DNA of 64,000 nucleotides from CAVQCA01 sp963710815 (GTDB lineage Bacteria > Pseudomonadota > Gammaproteobacteria > UBA9214), in the NCBI GenBank assembly GCA_963710815.1, contig CAVQCA010000062.1, positions 1 to 64,000 of the forward strand. Direction: 5' to 3'. Shown piece by piece: positions 61,697 through 64,000 of the stretch; positions within the stretch are counted from its first letter, which is position 1; every line of letters begins with the position of its first letter. The notes beneath the pieces were generated by a model that ran no database searches, was not told where the DNA came from, and was given only the letters and a program-made list of their open reading frames with translations. Made by a program: the position numbers and the translations under genes.

Positions 61697-61850
61697 TGTC
61701 ACGTAATTAAATGCGTGCCGGCGGTCGCGGCGTTATGTACTGGTCGATACGAGGGGATCATGATGGCGATCGGATAACCGCCATGGTCCACAGGGGTATA
61801 CGTTGGCAAAACAGCCCTGACCCCGGACTGTCAGGTGTCAGGCTTATGGG

Positions 61851-62105
61851 TCAGTCGGCGTTCCCGCTGGAGAGTCTGGACAGGATCTTTACCAGGTCAT
61901 CAAATTCATGTATTCCCCTGCGCCGGTCAGGCAGCTTTCTGCGGTCGTGTAAAACCATCACCCCCTGGCAGTCCAGAATGGGAAATTCATCAGGTAAATT
62001 CCAGCGACGATCTCCCTTTTGTCTTGTGATGATCTTCACCGTAGCATTCGACCATTGTTCCTGATTCGATACGGCCGGGTCATTCGACACCGGCTTCCCG
62101 CCCAC
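61851..62105 (-). CDS. Small hypothetical protein with DRRKLPDRRR motif
   Basis: An 84-codon frame from a GTG at 62105. The centre FPILDCQGVMVLHDRRKLPDR resembles a motif (P-x-D-x-x-G then DRR-x-x-PDRR) that I recall in short uncharacterised gammaproteobacterial proteins. No clear ribosome site or domain. The start is doubtful. Confidence 0.35.
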   Translation of the reverse strand: MGGKPVSNDPAVSNQEQWSNATVKIITRQKGDRRWNLPDEFPILDCQGVMVLHDRRKLPDRRRGIHEFDDLVKILSRLSSGNAD

Positions 62106-62313
62106 TTGTCAGCCCCGTGAATACTGGCGCCCTGTCTGGTAGTTTGATCCCCGGGGGATGACATCGAGGTGTAAGATGAAGAGGTTTCCGGGATTGAAAC
62201 TCCGGTTTCCGACCATCCCGACCGAATGGGCCACCCGCCTTGCAGATTCTGAAAAACCCTGATTATCACAAGATAGTAAACTTGCCGTATCCCAACAATT
62301 GGGGGAACTACGT

Positions 62314-62592
62314 ATGTCGGATGTGCCACCGATCAGGCTGGTGCCTGACCTGCCGGCAGACTGGCAATGGGGTTCAATTATAGTTGTTATGAATAAATGG
62401 CTTATAGAAACAAATTCAACTGAAATCACGATAAACATGTCCGCCATGCCAGGGGGGCGGATCGATTGGCGGGATGTCATTCTTGATTGTCTTGGGTCAT
62501 GGCAAGGATTCGCCCCGGTGACTATTATGCGTGCGTCTGGTGGATATCATGAAAAGGAGGTTGCGACATGGGAAACAAATGGGCAGAGGTGA
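62314..62592 (+). CDS. Possible small protein, unrecognised
   Basis: The ATG at 62314 has GGGGGAA upstream and opens 92 codons (MSDVPPIRLVPDLPADWQWG). Its last bases overlap the start of the following gene and contain that gene's ribosome site, so it could be an upstream coupled ORF or chance. Codon use is unremarkable and no family is recognised. Between 62106 and 62313 nothing else is visible. Confidence 0.3.
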   Translation: MSDVPPIRLVPDLPADWQWGSIIVVMNKWLIETNSTEITINMSAMPGGRIDWRDVILDCLGSWQGFAPVTIMRASGGYHEKEVATWETNGQR

Positions 62593-62801
62593 CGTTGCAT
62601 ATCGACGAAAATACGACACATGAAGAACGCGAGAATTTCCGTGATCTGCTGCTTAAGAGAGAGGGTGTCTTTGCCGCGTCATGTCATGACGAGAAACCGC
62701 ATTTGATGTTGATTGAATATGACCCGGACACCATCAATTCCATGGAGTTCGTCAAGGAAGCCGGCAGGAATGGGTTGCACGCCGAACTGATTGGCTTCTA
62801 G
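62568..62801 (+). CDS. Small HMA-fold-like protein without CxxC
   Basis: This 77-residue protein has an excellent ribosome site (AAGGAGG, seven bases before the ATG). WAEVTLHIDENTTHEERENF, then FRDLLLKREGVFAASCHDEK and HLMLIEYDPDTINSMEFVKE follow the beta-alpha-beta pattern of heavy-metal-associated domains. The metal-binding CxxC is absent, with only one cysteine left in AASCHD, so it would not act as a classical copper chaperone. It is followed immediately by a palindromic element. Confidence 0.6.
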   Translation: MGNKWAEVTLHIDENTTHEERENFRDLLLKREGVFAASCHDEKPHLMLIEYDPDTINSMEFVKEAGRNGLHAELIGF

Positions 62802-62877
62802 GGCCTGTCGGACCCGGGTGATTGTAGCGAGCATGGTGGTAGATCAGTCCTGAGTCCGACGACAGGCTCCTGCTAGG
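62798..62877. repeat. Palindromic CCTGTCGGAC element, copy 2
   Basis: CTAGGGCCTGTCGGACCCGG at the left and GTCCGACGACAGGCTCCTGC then TAG at the right are inverted. It overlaps the stop of the small gene upstream. It matches the ends of the element at 7066-7231 but has a shorter interior. The rest of 62878-63296 holds only weak frames. Confidence 0.55.
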
Positions 62878-63172
62878 ATAGCAAGCAGGGCGGTGATCGG
62901 TGTGGACATCCATGACGTGGAATATCAATGCCCGAGAGGAGTGTGTCGGAGGATTACAGCTACCTGCTGAACGCCGGTTTGATTCGCGGAACCGCGAACA
63001 AGGATTAAACCTGGCAAACAACTATCTGGTTGCAAAAAGAAAACCTCTGTCTGGAGTACGACATCTGATTGTTGATTGCCCGGTTTGATGAGGGCGAATC
63101 CCAGATGTGGTTCACGTCCAGAAAGAGGCTTTCTGTTATTAGAATAATATACATTCCGCGGAGGTCAAGGAG

Positions 63173-63331
63173 ATGGTGGAAATTCTTCTCGATTCCCCCT
63201 ATGACTATATGGCTTTATCCTTTCCGGTTTGCGGCAACCCGTATGAAAGGGCGGTAGCCGGACCGACAGTCAGCAATGTGTTCGGACGGGATGACATCAT
63301 TTCGCGAACAGCTGGGATTCGATATCGTTGA
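63173..63331 (+). CDS. Possible 52-residue protein, weak
   Basis: ATG at 63173 after GGAGGTCAAGGAG opens a frame (MVEILLDSPYDYMALSFPVC) ending at 63331. The ribosome site is good but the frame runs into the converging VOC gene. No homology is recognised. Confidence 0.25.
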   Translation: MVEILLDSPYDYMALSFPVCGNPYERAVAGPTVSNVFGRDDIISRTAGIRYR

Positions 63332-63740
63332 AGGCCTTGAATTCAAGGGCATTGCCGCAGGGATCGAGCAGAAACATCGTCGCCTGTTCTCCGGGAAGTC
63401 CCTTGAACCTCACATACGGTTCGATGACGAATCGCACCTCCTTTCCCTCGAGTCTCTCGCGTAGTTGATTCCATTCATCCATATCCAGAACGAGACCGAA
63501 ATGCGGAACCGGAACCGCGTGCCCGTCCACCGGATTGCTGTGTGCCCCGGCGGCGTCGAGCGCCTCGCGGGCAGGGGCGAGATGGCAAACCAATTGGTGC
63601 CCGTGGAAATTGAAATCAACCCAGGTGTCCGCACTGCGTCCTTCCGCGCATCCCAGCAAATCACCGTAGAATCCGCGCGCAGCAGCGAGGTTGTTTACCA
63701 TGATGGCGAGATGAAATGGCGGAATACGCATGCGGGTCAT
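63297..63740 (-). CDS. VOC-superfamily protein (glyoxalase/dioxygenase fold)
   Basis: A 147-residue protein of the vicinal-oxygen-chelate fold. FHLAIMVNNLAAARGFYGDLLG is the first module and VPHFGLVLDMDEWNQL the second. The metal-ligand candidates are H in PPFHLAI, H in VPHFGL, and E in GNALEFKAF. FLLDPCGNALEFK is typical of these enzymes. Substrate is unknown. The start may be the second ATG at 63731. It lies just downstream of the alpha/beta hydrolase end. Confidence 0.85.
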   Translation of the reverse strand: MTRMRIPPFHLAIMVNNLAAARGFYGDLLGCAEGRSADTWVDFNFHGHQLVCHLAPAREALDAAGAHSNPVDGHAVPVPHFGLVLDMDEWNQLRERLEGKEVRFVIEPYVRFKGLPGEQATMFLLDPCGNALEFKAFNDIESQLFAK

Positions 63741-63776
63741 GAGAACGATGAACAGGTAAGCGGTAAGCCTTCGGGG

Positions 63777-63998
63777 TTATTTCCGGAACGTCCAGTAGCG
63801 TGCGCCGTTGATTTCCAGCGGCTTGAGCGCGAAACGATTATCAGCGCGCTGTCCGGTCTGCAGCAGTTCAAAGATGTCCTCCATGATGCGCCGGTCCTCG
63901 GCAAAGTAGGAATGACCGAGCAAACCGCCCGAGACCTCGCTGGCATCCACCGTTTCGACCCCCTTCACCACCACCAGTCCCTCACCGGTTTCACCCGC
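63777..63998 (-). CDS. C-terminal end of an alpha/beta hydrolase-like protein (runs off the right edge)
   Basis: The open frame extends to the right edge; about 73 residues are visible. VVVKGVETVDASEVSGGLLG and HSYFAEDRRIMEDIFELLQ resemble the end of DUF900-type alpha/beta hydrolases, where GHSYF carries the catalytic histidine. The N-terminus and the nucleophile elbow are outside the window. It precedes the VOC gene on the same strand. Confidence 0.55.
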   Translation of the reverse strand, partial: AGETGEGLVVVKGVETVDASEVSGGLLGHSYFAEDRRIMEDIFELLQTGQRADNRFALKPLEINGARYWTFRK

Positions 63999-64000
63999 AC

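Noticed and set aside
62900..63257. Two ~62-codon plus-strand frames
   Set aside because: They overlap each other, have no good start signals and show no recognisable composition; one weak alternative at 63173 is listed instead.

Overview
The window is a stretch of gammaproteobacterial chromosome, GC-rich apart from a few AT-rich intergenic pockets. Gene content and order (glnD-map-rpsB-tsf-pyrH-frr-uppS-cdsA-dxr-rseP-bamA-skp-lpxD-fabZ-lpxA-lpxB-rnhB-dnaE-accA-tilS-pyrG-kdsA-ftsB-ispD-ispF-truD-surE-pcm-nlpD-rpoS, then alaC-hom-thrC, an rpfE-like gene, recJ-prfB-lysS, mltD, rnhA-dnaQ) fit a free-living Gram-negative bacterium with lipid A, an RpoS response and the MEP isoprenoid pathway. The layout resembles Chromatiales/Xanthomonadales-type gammaproteobacteria, but the genus cannot be fixed from the sequence alone.

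Region 1 (1-10.8 kb) is accessory. It holds the 5' part of an IS21-family element with five 25-bp terminal direct repeats, a zinc-ribbon ORF next to a YafQ/DinJ toxin-antitoxin pair, a degenerate tRNA/tmRNA-like 3' end followed by a terminator, glutamate decarboxylase with a six-helix membrane protein, an mscS remnant, a GH13 sucrose-phosphorylase-like enzyme with a sucrose-phosphatase-like HAD enzyme, and a Tat-exported superoxide reductase.

Region 2 (10.8-60.1 kb) is core. glnD and map run leftward. From rpsB rightward lie translation factors, UMP kinase, undecaprenyl-PP synthase, CDP-DAG synthase, the envelope assembly cluster and lipid A genes, then dnaE, accA, tilS, pyrG, kdsA, ftsB, ispD/F, truD, and the surE-pcm-nlpD-rpoS cluster. 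After a repeat-rich gap come threonine synthesis genes, an rpfE-like gene, recJ, prfB with its programmed frameshift, lysS, mltD, a methyltransferase, rnhA and dnaQ. Many neighbours overlap by 4-17 bp, indicating translational coupling.

Region 3 (60.1-64 kb) is accessory again: an NhaD-type Na+/H+ antiporter with a structured leader, small unrecognised proteins, a VOC-fold protein and the end of an alpha/beta hydrolase.

The most unusual signals are non-coding. (a) Four copies of a palindromic element whose arms read CACCGCAAAGACGCAAAG or variants. (b) Two copies of a ~145-bp MITE-like element flanked by 9-bp and 8-bp direct repeats; one copy sits inside a copy of (a). (c) Two copies of a CCTGTCGGAC palindromic element. 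(d) A possible pseudoknotted leader on the antiporter gene. (e) At least four, perhaps six, reading-frame breaks of the same +1 sense, in cdsA, the rpfE-like gene, lysS and the rpsB tail, which suggest sequencing error or a systematic mutational bias.
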